Shown one piece after another: positions 9,906-19,210 of a stretch of 64,000 nucleotides of DNA. The position numbers and the translations under genes are program-made. Numbering within the stretch: position 1 is the first letter of the stretch; each line of letters starts with the position of its first letter. The notes under the pieces were generated by a model. The model searched no databases and had not been told where the DNA came from. It worked only from the letters and a program-made list of their open reading frames with translations. The stretch is from Pedobacter sp. MC2016-14 (GTDB taxonomy: Bacteria > Bacteroidota > Bacteroidia > Sphingobacteriales > Sphingobacteriaceae): positions 2,790,001-2,854,000 of the forward strand of contig NZ_JAJMPA010000001.1 in the NCBI RefSeq assembly GCF_020991475.1. Direction: 5' to 3'.

Positions 9906-9913
9906 CAAAAATA
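9906..9913 (-). promoter_or_regulatory. glnN -7 box
   Basis: TATTTTTG on the minus strand matches TAnnTTTG and sits 21 nt before the chosen glnN ATG. No clear TTG element is found at the expected distance. The start choice for glnN depends partly on this site. Confidence 0.5.
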
Positions 9914-10130
9914 GTATAATATTTGAATTATTTGAATAAATGTATTAAAAAACATAAAAAGTGTATTGTTTTCTGGAATCAAATGCTTTTGATATCGTGC
10001 CAATACTTTGTTTTTGCTTTATCATGTTTTTGGTGTGCAGCAGGCAGATGCTTAATACAATAGGTATGATACTTAAGTTTTATCAATAGAGGTATGAATA
10101 TTAAAGACTGCATTGCATTTTAATATATTG

Positions 10131-10138
10131 TATTTTTG
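10131..10138 (+). promoter_or_regulatory. -7 box of the VOC-trmN6 operon
   Basis: TATTTTTG matches TAnnTTTG, with a TTG at 10113-10115 (spacer 15 nt, shorter than usual). It ends 3 nt before the ATG at 10142, so transcripts would be leaderless or a further promoter is used. The divergent region between this site and glnN (9914-10130) is AT-rich with no other feature seen. Confidence 0.4.
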
Positions 10139-10141
10139 GGT

Positions 10142-10525
10142 ATGTTTAATAGAATTCATCACATCGCGATCATTTGTTCAGACTATGAACGCAGTAAAGA
10201 TTTTTATACCCGGATTATGGGTTTTGAAGTTTTAAATGAAGTTTACAGGGCAGAACGTAAATCGTACAAGCTAGACCTGGCTGTGAATGGTTTATATCAA
10301 ATAGAACTGTTTTCTTTTGAAAATCCACCAGCACGTCCTTCAAGGCCAGAATCTGCAGGTTTAAGACATCTGGCTTTTGAGGTAGAGGATGTAGAGAATG
10401 TTGCAAAAAGCCTTTCTTTAAAAGGAGTATTGGTTGAACCCATTCGTATAGATGAGTATACAGGTAAACGTTTTACTTTTTTTGCTGATCCTGATGGTTT
10501 GCCTTTGGAAATTTATGAGCTTTAA
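10142..10525 (+). CDS. VOC-fold protein, YaeR/glyoxalase-like
   Basis: A 127-residue single VOC (glyoxalase/bleomycin resistance) module. It begins FNRIHHIAIICSDYERSKDFY with the first metal-ligand His, has HLAFEVEDVE in the middle and ends FFADPDGLPLEIYEL, where the last Glu is a typical metal ligand. This pattern fits the YaeR/SMU1112c group, whose substrate is not established. ATG at 10142 is chosen over an in-frame TTG at 10136 that lies inside the -7 box. The stop codon abuts the next start (TAAATG), so the two genes are translationally linked. Confidence 0.85.
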   Translation: MFNRIHHIAIICSDYERSKDFYTRIMGFEVLNEVYRAERKSYKLDLAVNGLYQIELFSFENPPARPSRPESAGLRHLAFEVEDVENVAKSLSLKGVLVEPIRIDEYTGKRFTFFADPDGLPLEIYEL

Positions 10526-11230
10526 ATGGGTAGTGTTTTTAAATTTAAACAATTCTCTGTAAATCAGGAAGGGTGTGCCATGAAGATCAATACCGATGGC
10601 GTTTTACTTGCTGCACTGGCCCATCACCAAAAACCTGTACATATATTAGATATAGGTACGGGAACGGGTGTAATTGCATTGATGCTGGCACAACGCTTTG
10701 CCGATGCACAAATTGACGCTGTAGAAATTGATGAACAGGCAGCTTTGACTGCGCAGCTAAATGTAGAAAATTCAGTTTTTTCCAGCCGCTGTAAGGTTTA
10801 TCATACAGATGTTGCACAGTATACATCGGCAAAGCAGTACGATTTAATTGTTTCCAACCCTCCTTATTTTGTGAACGATCTTAAAAATCCGGAGAAAAGA
10901 AAAGAATTGGCCAGACATGCCGATGAGACATTCTTTGGGGCTTTGCTGGCTAAAGTAGCACAGTTGCTACATAAAGAAGGTAAGTTTTGGCTCATCTTAC
11001 CGGTAAAGCAAGCTGAATGGATCATCACTCATGCTGTATTGTGGAAAATGTTTCCCTCACAGCTCATCCATTTACATTCTGATGCCTCAAAGTCAGAATT
11101 TCGCAGAATTATATGCCTGCAATATCAGCGTGCTGCAATTGTGCAGGAACATTTCTATATTTATGAATCAAAAGGAATGCATACAGCTGCTTATACAACG
11201 CTGCTAAAAGATTTCTTTATAGGACTTTAG
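10526..11230 (+). CDS. trmN6: tRNA1(Val) A37 N6-methyltransferase, TrmN6/YfiC type
   Basis: A 234-residue class I SAM-dependent methyltransferase. SAM-binding motif I is ILDIGTGTGVIALMLAQR, the acidic motif II is DAVEID, and the catalytic motif IV is SNPPYF, the N6-adenine signature. The N-terminal FKFKQFSVNQEGCAMKINTDGVLL is typical of YfiC, which methylates A37 of tRNA1(Val) in E. coli. Length matches the family. It starts directly after the VOC gene stop and is followed after 21 bp by a phosphoesterase gene. Confidence 0.88.
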   Translation: MGSVFKFKQFSVNQEGCAMKINTDGVLLAALAHHQKPVHILDIGTGTGVIALMLAQRFADAQIDAVEIDEQAALTAQLNVENSVFSSRCKVYHTDVAQYTSAKQYDLIVSNPPYFVNDLKNPEKRKELARHADETFFGALLAKVAQLLHKEGKFWLILPVKQAEWIITHAVLWKMFPSQLIHLHSDASKSEFRRIICLQYQRAAIVQEHFYIYESKGMHTAAYTTLLKDFFIGL

Positions 11231-11251
11231 TACCATTAAATAACAATTACA

Positions 11252-11743
11252 ATGATTAAAATAGGCTTGATGTCAGATACACATGGTTTTTTAGATGATG
11301 CGGTTTTCAGGCATTTTGAATCTTGTGATGAAATATGGCATGCCGGAGATTTTGGTTCAGAGGTTGCTGAAAAACTCGCCGCTTTTAAACCGTTAAAAGG
11401 AGTGTATGGCAATATAGACGGACAGCAAATTCGCTCAGAATATCCCGAAAACCTGCGTTTCAACTGTGAAAAGGTAGATGTTTGGATGACACATATAGGT
11501 GGTTACCCCGGCAGATATGCCCCCGCTGTAAAACCGGTAATATACACTAACCCTCCAAAGCTTTTCATTACCGGGCATTCTCACATTTTAAAAGTAATGT
11601 TTGATAAAAAAATTAATTGTCTTCATATAAATCCCGGTGCTGCGGGAAATTCCGGCTGGCATAAAATAAAAACTTTAATCCGCTTCAGTATTTCGGACGA
11701 AAAAATACATACCTTAGAGGCCATTGAAATTGGTAATAGATAA
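11252..11743 (+). CDS. Metallophosphoesterase, YfcE/MJ0936 type
   Basis: A 163-residue calcineurin-like phosphoesterase. The metal-site motifs are in order: SDTHG (residues 8-12), HAGDFGS, GNIDG, ITGHSH and the final HINPGAAG. Small family members of this kind hydrolyse model phosphodiesters; the natural substrate is unknown. It lies between trmN6 and fbp on the same strand with short gaps, probably in one transcription unit. Confidence 0.88.
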   Translation: MIKIGLMSDTHGFLDDAVFRHFESCDEIWHAGDFGSEVAEKLAAFKPLKGVYGNIDGQQIRSEYPENLRFNCEKVDVWMTHIGGYPGRYAPAVKPVIYTNPPKLFITGHSHILKVMFDKKINCLHINPGAAGNSGWHKIKTLIRFSISDEKIHTLEAIEIGNR

Positions 11744-11769
11744 TGTAAATAGTACACTAAGTAAAAATA

Positions 11770-12843
11770 ATGGCAGTTATAAAAACACTAGGGCAGTTCA
11801 TCATTGAAAAGCAGGCAGATTTTCCTTACGCAAAAGGAGAGCTTTCAAGGTTACTGCGCGATATTGGGATCGCGGCAAAAATTGTAAACAGGGAGGTTAA
11901 TAAAGCAGGCTTAGCAGAAATTCTTGGAGATGCAGGTACTGTAAATGTACAGGGAGAGGACCAGAAAAAACTGGATGTTTTTGCCAATATGCAGTTCATT
12001 TCGGCACTCACCAGTGGCGGAGAATGCTGTATCGTAGCTACTGAAGAAGAAGATGAGTTTGTGCCAATAGACTCACCGGTATCTAAAAATGCAAAATATA
12101 TTGTTTGTATAGATCCCTTAGATGGTTCATCTAATATTGATGTCAATGCAGCTGTAGGGACCATATTTTCTATTCTGAGAAGAAAATCGGTAGAAGGAAT
12201 GGCTACTTTAGAAGATGTGTTGCAAAAAGGTACGGAGCAGGTCGCAGCAGGATATGTAATTTATGGTTCATCTACCATGATGGTATATACTACCGGAAAA
12301 GGTGTAAATGGATTTACTTTAGACCCATCTATCGGTGAGTTTTGCTTATCGCATCCTGATTTAAAGGTTCCGGAAGAAGGATATATCTATTCTATCAATG
12401 AAGGAAATTATGTGCATTTCCCAGAAGGTGTAAAAAAATACCTCAAATATGCCCAGGCAGAAGATGCGGCTACAAATCGTCCTTATACCTCCAGGTATAT
12501 TGGTTCTATGATTGGTGATGTACACAGAAACCTCATTAAAGGAGGGATTTATATGTACCCAACTACTTCCAGCTCTCCAAAAGGTAAACTGAGGCTGATG
12601 TACGAAGGAAATCCGATGGCTTTTATCATAGAACAGGCAGGTGGTACCGCTTCGGATGGTTTTAACCGCATTATGGATATTGTGCCTACAGAATTACACC
12701 AGCGTGTGCCGGTATTCATTGGCTCTAAAAAAATGGTGGATAAAATAGAAGAACTGATGAAGGAGTATTCGCCCGAAAATAACCTGAATGCACCAGCAGA
12801 AAAAACGCTGGAGCAGTTAAATATTGTTGGAGGAATTGATTAA
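11770..12843 (+). CDS. fbp: Fructose-1,6-bisphosphatase, class I
   Basis: A 357-residue class I FBPase that removes the 1-phosphate of fructose-1,6-bisphosphate in gluconeogenesis. The metal-site motif is [14 protein letters not shown], preceded by the acidic EEEDE stretch, and the substrate-binding part is GGIYMYP...[22 protein letters not shown]. All key residues appear intact. A strong terminator follows, so it ends the operon that starts at the VOC gene. Confidence 0.96.
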   Translation: MAVIKTLGQFIIEKQADFPYAKGELSRLLRDIGIAAKIVNREVNKAGLAEILGDAGTVNVQGEDQKKLDVFANMQFISALTSGGECCIVATEEEDEFVPIDSPVSKNAKYIVCIDPLDGSSNIDVNAAVGTIFSILRRKSVEGMATLEDVLQKGTEQVAAGYVIYGSSTMMVYTTGKGVNGFTLDPSIGEFCLSHPDLKVPEEGYIYSINEGNYVHFPEGVKKYLKYAQAEDAATNRPYTSRYIGSMIGDVHRNLIKGGIYMYPTTSSSPKGKLRLMYEGNPMAFIIEQAGGTASDGFNRIMDIVPTELHQRVPVFIGSKKMVDKIEELMKEYSPENNLNAPAEKTLEQLNIVGGID

Positions 12844-12908
12844 AACAGCTAAAATATTTGAGTAAATTTTACTAATAGTAATAGTATCCCTGCTTGCAGG
12901 TTTTTAGA

Positions 12909-12954
12909 ATGCCTGGAAGATGTTGAGGACTCAGCATCATCCAGGCATTTTTTT
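12909..12954 (+). terminator. fbp terminator
   Basis: ATGCCTGG (12909-12916) pairs with CCAGGCAT (12941-12948); a second stem (GATGTTGA/TCAGCATC) continues inside. Seven T follow. Confidence 0.85.
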
Positions 12955-12976
12955 GTGCATAACTTGTTTAAAAATC

Positions 12977-13010
12977 AAATGTAATACTAAAAATATTAGT
13001 ATTACATTTG
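12977..13010 (+). promoter_or_regulatory. Perfect 13-bp dyad overlapping the -7 box of the imuA operon (candidate SOS operator)
   Basis: The arms AAATGTAATACTA (12977-12989) and TAGTATTACATTT (12997-13009) are perfect inverted repeats around a 7-nt AT spacer. The right arm contains TACATTTG (13003-13010), an exact TAnnTTTG -7 box, 24 nt before the imuA ATG. A repressor dimer here would block RNA polymerase directly. Since imuA-imuB-dnaE2 is a DNA-damage operon in other bacteria, a LexA-like repressor is the natural guess; which protein binds is inference. Confidence 0.6.
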
Positions 13011-13034
13011 TGCTGGAATTAAGCATTTGAGATC

Positions 13035-13781
13035 ATGGAAGGCACATTGAGGGATAAACAGGATATCATTAGTCAGCTGCGAAAGGAAATACTGTCCTTG
13101 CAGGGCTTTAAACCAGCGGCAGCAGGCAAAATGGGTATCAAGGGCTTGGGCCTGGTAGAGGCTGTTTTTCCAAATGGTGTTTTTCCAAGGGGTGTATTGC
13201 ATGAATTTTTAACCGAGGCACCAGAGCAGGCAGCAGCCTGCAGCGGGTTTATTGCTGGCTTACTGTCAACATTGATGCAGCACAATGGTGCCTGTATTTG
13301 GGTTAGCGCCAGCAGAATGATTTTTCCTCCCGCATTAAAAGCTTTTGGTCTGTCGCCAGACAGGATCATCTTTATAGATGTAAAAAAAGAAAAAGATGTG
13401 TTGTGGGCAATGGAAGAAGCTTTAAAGTGTGGCGGACTTGCGGCTGTAATTGCGGATGTAAGGGAAGTTAGCCTCATACAGTCCAGGAGGCTGCAACTTG
13501 CTGCAGAGCAAAGTAAGGTAACTGGTTTTATGCTGCGCAGCGATCCCCGCAAATACAGCACTACCTCTTGTGTTGCCCGCTGGAAAATCTCACCGGTAGC
13601 AAGTGAATTTGAAGATGGCATGCCAGGGATAGGTTACCCGAGGTGGCGGGTAGAACTGCTGAAACTGCGCAATGGAAATCCTGGAAACTGGGAAATAGAG
13701 TGGTCCCAAGGCTGCTTTAAGGTGTTTACAGCAAAAGCTGCAGAAAGTGATGTTCTGCAGCAGGGAAGAAGGGCGGTATAA
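13035..13781 (+). CDS. imuA: ImuA-type mutasome protein
   Basis: A 248-residue RecA/SulA-like protein related to ImuA. The conserved core is recognisable (LVEAVFPNGVFPRGVLHEFL, CIWVSASRMIFPPALKAFGL, IIFIDVKKEKDVLWAMEEALKC, GFMLR). It lacks a classic Walker A, as expected for the family. ImuA bridges the translesion complex of ImuB and DnaE2. It is the first gene of the cassette behind the palindromic operator, and imuB begins 1 bp after its stop. Confidence 0.88.
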   Translation: MEGTLRDKQDIISQLRKEILSLQGFKPAAAGKMGIKGLGLVEAVFPNGVFPRGVLHEFLTEAPEQAAACSGFIAGLLSTLMQHNGACIWVSASRMIFPPALKAFGLSPDRIIFIDVKKEKDVLWAMEEALKCGGLAAVIADVREVSLIQSRRLQLAAEQSKVTGFMLRSDPRKYSTTSCVARWKISPVASEFEDGMPGIGYPRWRVELLKLRNGNPGNWEIEWSQGCFKVFTAKAAESDVLQQGRRAV

Positions 13782-13782
13782 C

Positions 13783-15285
13783 ATGCAAAAGCGTTTTGCC
13801 GTCATATGGTTTCGTTATTTAACAACCGACTGGCTTACCCTTCGCCGGCCGGAACTGCAAAATCAACCTTTCGTTTTTAGTGTTGCCGAGCGGGGAAAAA
13901 AAGTCATTTCAGGGGTTAATCCTGTTGCGGCAGCTCAGGGACTCCGGCCTGGCCTGCCTTTGGCAGATGCAGAGACTTTTGTGCCCCATTTACAAGTCTT
14001 TGAAGAAAAACCTGGTCGTGAGGCCAACTTGTTAAAGGCATTGGGTGAATGGTGCATTCGCTATGCACCTGTTGTAGCTTTAGATGCGCCTGATGGATTG
14101 TTTCTGGATATATCCGGCTGTACGCATTTATGGGGTGGAGAAGAAGCCTATCTTAAGGAAATTAATACAAAATTTAAAAGTAAAGGCTATCAGGTCCGCG
14201 TTGCAATTGCCGATACCATAGGTGCCGCATGGGCCATTGCACATTTTGGCACCTTAAACGCAATTATAGAAAGCGGCGAGCAAGCCAATGCTTTACTGCC
14301 TTTGGCGCCAGCAGCCTTGCGACTGGAAGCTGCTACTTTGCAGCGCCTGCACAAACTGGGTTTACATCAGGTACGTAGTTTTATAGGCATGCCAAAATCA
14401 GTATTGCGGCGCAGGTTTGGTGATGGGCTTATTTTAAGGCTTGCACAAGCATTAGGAAGGGAAACAGAGGTGCTTGTGCCACTGCAGGTTCCTTTGCCTT
14501 ATCAGGAACGTCTGCCAAGTATGGAGCCCATCCGCACGGCAACCGGAATTGAAATTGCCATCAGAAGACTTTTAGAAGGGATTTGCTCTCGCTTAAAAGA
14601 AGAAGGGAAGGGGCTGCGGACAGCGGTTTTAACTTGTTACAGGGTAGACGGTAAAGTAATTGAAGTAAACATTGGTACCAATGCCCCCTCACACCATGCT
14701 GAACATCTTTTTAAATTGTTTCAGCTCAAAATATCCAGTATCCGACCTGCATTAGGCATAGAGCTTTTCCTGTTGGATGCTCCAAAAGTAGAAGCCCTTT
14801 CTGTTCCGCAGGAAGCACTCTGGTCTGATGAACCCGGTTTAAATAACCAGCAAGTTACAGAGCTGCTGGATCGGTTTACTGTAAAACTTGGGGCTGAAGT
14901 GGTTAGGCGTTACCTTCCTGATGAACATTACTGGCCTGAGCACTCTATCAAACCGGCAGGTTCTGTTTTAGAGCAACTGACTTCAAGCTGGCAGCGGCAT
15001 AAATTGCGGCCTACGCAATTGCTGGCCAATCCGGAGCAGATTGAAGTTGCTGCCCCGGTGCCCGATTATCCGCCCATGCTGTTTCGCTATAAAGGTCAGG
15101 TCCACTATATTAAAAAGGCCGATGGGCCTGAGCGCATTGAAAGAGAATGGTGGCTGGATAGTGGTGCCCACAGGGATTATTACAGCGTAGAAGATGAAGA
15201 AGGCAAGCGTTACTGGTTATTTAGGCTGGGGCATTATACAGGCGATAAATCCCAGAACTGGTTTATTCACGGTTATTTTGCATAG
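13783..15285 (+). CDS. imuB: ImuB-type Y-family polymerase-like protein
   Basis: A 500-residue Y-family relative. The ATG at 13783 (MQKRFAVIWFRYL), one base after the imuA stop, is chosen over an in-frame upstream codon inside imuA. The segment normally carrying the first catalytic Asp reads AVIWFRYLTTDW, and the second acidic motif (SxDE in DinB) reads ALDAPDGLFLDISGC. So the catalytic site looks lost, as in ImuB elsewhere, where the protein acts as a clamp-binding scaffold for DnaE2. The little-finger and C-terminal parts are present. Confidence 0.9.
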   Translation: MQKRFAVIWFRYLTTDWLTLRRPELQNQPFVFSVAERGKKVISGVNPVAAAQGLRPGLPLADAETFVPHLQVFEEKPGREANLLKALGEWCIRYAPVVALDAPDGLFLDISGCTHLWGGEEAYLKEINTKFKSKGYQVRVAIADTIGAAWAIAHFGTLNAIIESGEQANALLPLAPAALRLEAATLQRLHKLGLHQVRSFIGMPKSVLRRRFGDGLILRLAQALGRETEVLVPLQVPLPYQERLPSMEPIRTATGIEIAIRRLLEGICSRLKEEGKGLRTAVLTCYRVDGKVIEVNIGTNAPSHHAEHLFKLFQLKISSIRPALGIELFLLDAPKVEALSVPQEALWSDEPGLNNQQVTELLDRFTVKLGAEVVRRYLPDEHYWPEHSIKPAGSVLEQLTSSWQRHKLRPTQLLANPEQIEVAAPVPDYPPMLFRYKGQVHYIKKADGPERIEREWWLDSGAHRDYYSVEDEEGKRYWLFRLGHYTGDKSQNWFIHGYFA

Positions 15286-15291
15286 AGAAAA

Positions 15292-18200
15292 ATGGGTTAT
15301 ACAGAATTACAGGTTACTTCCAATTTCAGTTTTCTTCGTGGGGCATCTCATCCAGAAGAACTGGTGGCCCAGGCTATTGCTTTTGGCTATTCGGAAATTG
15401 CCATTACAGACCGTAATACCCTTGCAGGCGTAGTAAGGGCCTATGCTGCTGCTAAAAAATCAAGTTTAAGGCTTATTGTGGGCTGCAGACTAGATTTGCT
15501 TGATGGCCCAAGTTTGCTGGCTTACCCAACAGATACAGCTGCTTATAGCCGATTGTCTGGCTTACTCTCCATCGGTAACCTAAGGGCAGAGAAAGGCGAT
15601 TGTCATTTGTATAAAGCAGATGTATTTGCGCATTCAACGGGTATCAAATTTATTGTCATCCCACCAGTTGTGCTGGATGAGAGTTTCAATTTTGAGCCTG
15701 ATTTTAGGCAGCATTTACAAGATTATAAGGCCGCTTTTGGTGCCAATCTTTATATTGCTGTTACCCGGACTTATGATGGTGAGGACCATAAAAAGATATT
15801 CAGGCTGTCACAACTGTCGGCAGCGCTTGATATACCTATAGTGGCTACCAATGATGTGCATTACCATGAACCCGCAAGGCGGGAACTGCAGGATATTTTA
15901 ACCTGTGTACGCGAAAAATGTACCATCCATACTGCTGGTTTTAAACTTCATGCCAATGCAGAGCGCCATTTAAAGTCAATAGAAGAGATGAACCGTCTTT
16001 TTGTGCAATATCCCGCTGCCCTGGAAAATGCAGGTAAAATAGCGGCAGCCTGCCAGTTTTCTTTAAGCAGCTTAAAATATGTTTACCCTAAAGAGCTTAC
16101 CAGCGCAGGGCGTACTCCTCAGCAGGAACTCACTTTCCTGACCTGGCAAGGCGCAAAAGAAAGATTTGACCATAAGGTTCCGGTTAAAATTGCGGCTGCT
16201 ATCCGGTATGAGCTTTCCTTTATGGAAGAGATGAATTATGCGGCTTACTTTTTAACGGTTTATGATATTGTCCGTTTTGCTAAAGAAAAGAACATCCTGT
16301 GCCAGGGCAGGGGCTCGGCAGCGAACTCTACGGTCTGCTACTGCCTGGGGATCACTTCAGTAGATCCTACCAAATTTGAACTGCTTTTTGAACGCTTCAT
16401 TTCTTCTGCGCGTGATGAGCCACCAGATATTGATGTAGATTTTGAGCATGAACGCAGGGAAGAGGTGATGCAGTATATTTATACCAAATACGGTAGAGAC
16501 CGGGCTGCCATAGTGGCTACGGTAACTCAATTGCACCACAAAGGGGCGGTAAGGGATGTAGGGAGAGCTATGGGCTTATCTGTTGATGCGGTTAACCAGC
16601 TATCTGCTGCTGCCTGGAAAGCTGAAGAAGATGGTTTTAAAGCGGCGCCTCATTTGCAAAAAGTATGGCAGTTAACTGAGCAGTTGGTTGGCTTTCCCAG
16701 GCAGCTGGGACAACATACTGGTGGTTTTGTGATTACCCAGGGTAAGCTTTCTGACCTGTGTCCAATCCTTAACGCAAGGATGGAAAACCGTACCAATATT
16801 GAATGGAATAAGGATGATATAGATACTTTAGGCTTTTTGAAAATTGATGTCCTGGCTTTAGGAATGCTCACGTGTATCCGCAAGGCATTTGATTTGGTAA
16901 AAAAGCATTATCACCTGGATTTAAACATGGCAGACATCAATAAAACGGAAGACCCAAAGGTTTATGACATGATCTGCGAAGCAGATACTTTAGGTGTATT
17001 TCAGATTGAAAGCCGTGCCCAGCAGTCTATGCTGCCAAGGTTAAAGCCACGAAAATTTTATGACCTGGTTATTGAAGTAGCTATTGTAAGGCCCGGACCC
17101 ATACAGGGAGATATGGTACATCCGTACCTGAGAAGAAGAAATGAGGAAGAAGCAGTTACGTATCCTCCCAAACTGGAGGAGATCCTGAAACGGACACTTG
17201 GGGTGCCTTTGTTTCAGGAACAAGCCATGAAAATTGCCATCGTAGCAGCTGGCTTTTCGCCCGCAGAAGCAGATGAACTGCGGCGCAGCATGGCCACCTT
17301 TAAAGCCAAGGGCCTGGTTACTAAATTTAAGCAGAAGCTTATTGATGGTATGATTAATAATGGGTATGAGCTAGAATTTGCGGAACGGATTTTTAAACAG
17401 CTGGAAGGATTTGGAAGTTATGGTTTTCCGGAAAGCCATGCCGCCAGTTTTGCACTTTTGGTATATGTTTCCTGCTGGCTAAAATGTTATTATCCAGATG
17501 TATTTGCTGCGGCTTTGCTCAATAGCATGCCTATGGGCTTTTATCAGCCTGCACAGATCATTATTGATGCGCAGAAGCATCAGGTAGAGGTACGCGAAAT
17601 TGACGTCAACTACTCTCAATGGGATAACCTGCTGGAGGAGCAATCAGGGACATTCTTTGCGCTTCGTTTAGGATTTAGACAAGCAAAAGGTTTAAATGAA
17701 AGTGATATGCAGGTACTGGTATCAGCAAGGCATGCACCTTATCAAAATATTACGGCATTGAGCGAAGCAGGTGTATCTCAGTCAGCCTTAGAAAGATTGG
17801 CTGATGCGGACGCTTTTCGTTCTATGGGGCTGGATAGGAGGCAGGCTTTATGGGAAATAGCTGCCTTGCAAGACCGTCCTACGGTACTGTTTGAGGGGCA
17901 GCCTTCGGAAAGTGTGTTAGAAACGCAGGTAGAACTGCCGTTGATGAAGACTTCGGAGCATGTGCTGCAGGATTATGCTGCCACGGCATTGTCCTTAAAA
18001 GCCCATCCGGTAAGTTTTATCCGGGAAAAGCTGCAACTGCTGCGGATTTTATCTACCAAAGAAATCAGTGAGGCTGAAAACGGTGCTAAGGTAAAAGTAG
18101 CTGGTTTGGTGCTGGTACGGCAAAGGCCGGGTACTGCCGCAGGAATTTGTTTCATCACTATTGAAGATGAAACAGGATTTTCAAACCTGGTGGTATTCAA

Positions 18201-18393
18201 AAAGTTGTTTGATCAGTACCGTAAAGAAATTCTGGGTGCAAAACTCTTGATGGTAGAGGGTAAGTTACAGCGGGAGGGGAAGGTAGTTCATGTTATTGTA
18301 GAGCGTTGTTTTGACATGAGCAAATTATTGAAGGGCCTTAGCAGCAGAGAAAATGAAGAATTACCTGTCCCTACGGCCAGGAATTTTAAATAA
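15292..18393 (+). CDS. dnaE2: Error-prone DNA polymerase III alpha subunit
   Basis: A 1033-residue C-family polymerase, the usual DnaE2 length (shorter than DnaE1). The N-terminal PHP domain starts YTELQVTSNFSFLRGASHPEE and has ITDRNTLAGVVRA; the palm carries PPDIDVDFEHERRE with the catalytic Asp pair; the finger and helix-hairpin-helix region includes GFGSYGFPESHAASFALLVY; an OB fold closes it (VKVAGLVLVRQRPGTA). It performs translesion synthesis with ImuA and ImuB, 6 bp downstream of imuB. No clear terminator separates it from the convergent gene at 18448. Confidence 0.96.
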   Translation: MGYTELQVTSNFSFLRGASHPEELVAQAIAFGYSEIAITDRNTLAGVVRAYAAAKKSSLRLIVGCRLDLLDGPSLLAYPTDTAAYSRLSGLLSIGNLRAEKGDCHLYKADVFAHSTGIKFIVIPPVVLDESFNFEPDFRQHLQDYKAAFGANLYIAVTRTYDGEDHKKIFRLSQLSAALDIPIVATNDVHYHEPARRELQDILTCVREKCTIHTAGFKLHANAERHLKSIEEMNRLFVQYPAALENAGKIAAACQFSLSSLKYVYPKELTSAGRTPQQELTFLTWQGAKERFDHKVPVKIAAAIRYELSFMEEMNYAAYFLTVYDIVRFAKEKNILCQGRGSAANSTVCYCLGITSVDPTKFELLFERFISSARDEPPDIDVDFEHERREEVMQYIYTKYGRDRAAIVATVTQLHHKGAVRDVGRAMGLSVDAVNQLSAAAWKAEEDGFKAAPHLQKVWQLTEQLVGFPRQLGQHTGGFVITQGKLSDLCPILNARMENRTNIEWNKDDIDTLGFLKIDVLALGMLTCIRKAFDLVKKHYHLDLNMADINKTEDPKVYDMICEADTLGVFQIESRAQQSMLPRLKPRKFYDLVIEVAIVRPGPIQGDMVHPYLRRRNEEEAVTYPPKLEEILKRTLGVPLFQEQAMKIAIVAAGFSPAEADELRRSMATFKAKGLVTKFKQKLIDGMINNGYELEFAERIFKQLEGFGSYGFPESHAASFALLVYVSCWLKCYYPDVFAAALLNSMPMGFYQPAQIIIDAQKHQVEVREIDVNYSQWDNLLEEQSGTFFALRLGFRQAKGLNESDMQVLVSARHAPYQNITALSEAGVSQSALERLADADAFRSMGLDRRQALWEIAALQDRPTVLFEGQPSESVLETQVELPLMKTSEHVLQDYAATALSLKAHPVSFIREKLQLLRILSTKEISEAENGAKVKVAGLVLVRQRPGTAAGICFITIEDETGFSNLVVFKKLFDQYRKEILGAKLLMVEGKLQREGKVVHVIVERCFDMSKLLKGLSSRENEELPVPTARNFK

Positions 18394-18447
18394 GGAGTTT
18401 AATTTCAAAATCGATGCAGCAAGATACCCCTATCAATTTAATCGAAA

Positions 18448-19200
18448 TTACTTAGCCATCTTTTTTTCTTCATCAAAATCTACATACTTATCTATATGTC
18501 CAGATATTTTGATTTCACTCTTTGGTAAAAGTTGTTTATTCATCTTACCATATTTTTGCGCCGTAAATTTCATCTCTATTCCATTAAGTATAGCCTTTGA
18601 GTTAATAAAAGAAGATTTAGGAAAGCTGTAGTTACCCTCAGCACCAATTTTTACAATCGTTGACTCATATGCGTAGTTAGTTTCTAACTTATTGGACGTT
18701 TTTAGTAACATGCTTTTTGAAATTGAAAGCTCATTTATTTCTTTCAGCTTATGCCAACTTATCAATAGATCCTGATCAAAATTGCCCTTTTCGGGTAAAG
18801 AAATGGTATTCTCGTTACTTTCTTCTATTGGTTTTATGCTACCTAATACATGCGTTTTTTTATCGGTCAAAATAATTTCGAACTTATATTCATTATTAAC
18901 AGGAACATCTTCTTTGAAATAAATGATCGATTTTGTGTAATACATAATTCGGGTTCCAACTGTGTCTAACACCATACCGTTTACCTTGATGATTATATTT
19001 TTATTATCAATCGTATAGTCGTCGTCATCATACAGCGAAACAGTTACGCTATTATCTTTCCTGTCAGACAAGTTTTGCTGAACATTAATTTTTGCACAAA
19101 TGGCCGATAAATCCTCAACTTTTCCATCTGATAGTGGAGATTTACACGAACCTGCCATAATCATTAAAACAAGGAGAGCTGGAAAAATAAGTGATTTCAT
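18448..19200 (-). CDS. Hypothetical lipoprotein
   Basis: About 250 residues from the ATG at 19200, with a lipoprotein signal MKSLIFPALLVLMIMAGSC (lipobox AGSC). An upstream in-frame TTG would overlap the preceding gene and is less likely. The mature part is mostly beta-rich (YDDDDYTIDNKNIIIKVNG, YEFEIILTDKK) and ends in a Lys-rich DEEKKMAK. I do not recognise a family. It is the last of three minus-strand genes for exported proteins with tiny gaps (10 and 3 bp), likely one operon. Confidence 0.7.
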   Translation of the reverse strand: MKSLIFPALLVLMIMAGSCKSPLSDGKVEDLSAICAKINVQQNLSDRKDNSVTVSLYDDDDYTIDNKNIIIKVNGMVLDTVGTRIMYYTKSIIYFKEDVPVNNEYKFEIILTDKKTHVLGSIKPIEESNENTISLPEKGNFDQDLLISWHKLKEINELSISKSMLLKTSNKLETNYAYESTIVKIGAEGNYSFPKSSFINSKAILNGIEMKFTAQKYGKMNKQLLPKSEIKISGHIDKYVDFDEEKKMAK

Positions 19201-19210
19201 CAGCAAGTAT

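Noticed and set aside
9885..9908. TTG at 9908 as the glnN start
   Set aside because: It overlaps the TATTTTTG promoter box; the ATG at 9884 gives the normal GSIII length and N-terminus.
13073..13621. 182-codon open frame antisense to imuA
   Set aside because: The plus strand has a clear ImuA protein in a conserved operon; the antisense frame has no family features and is a by-product of codon bias.
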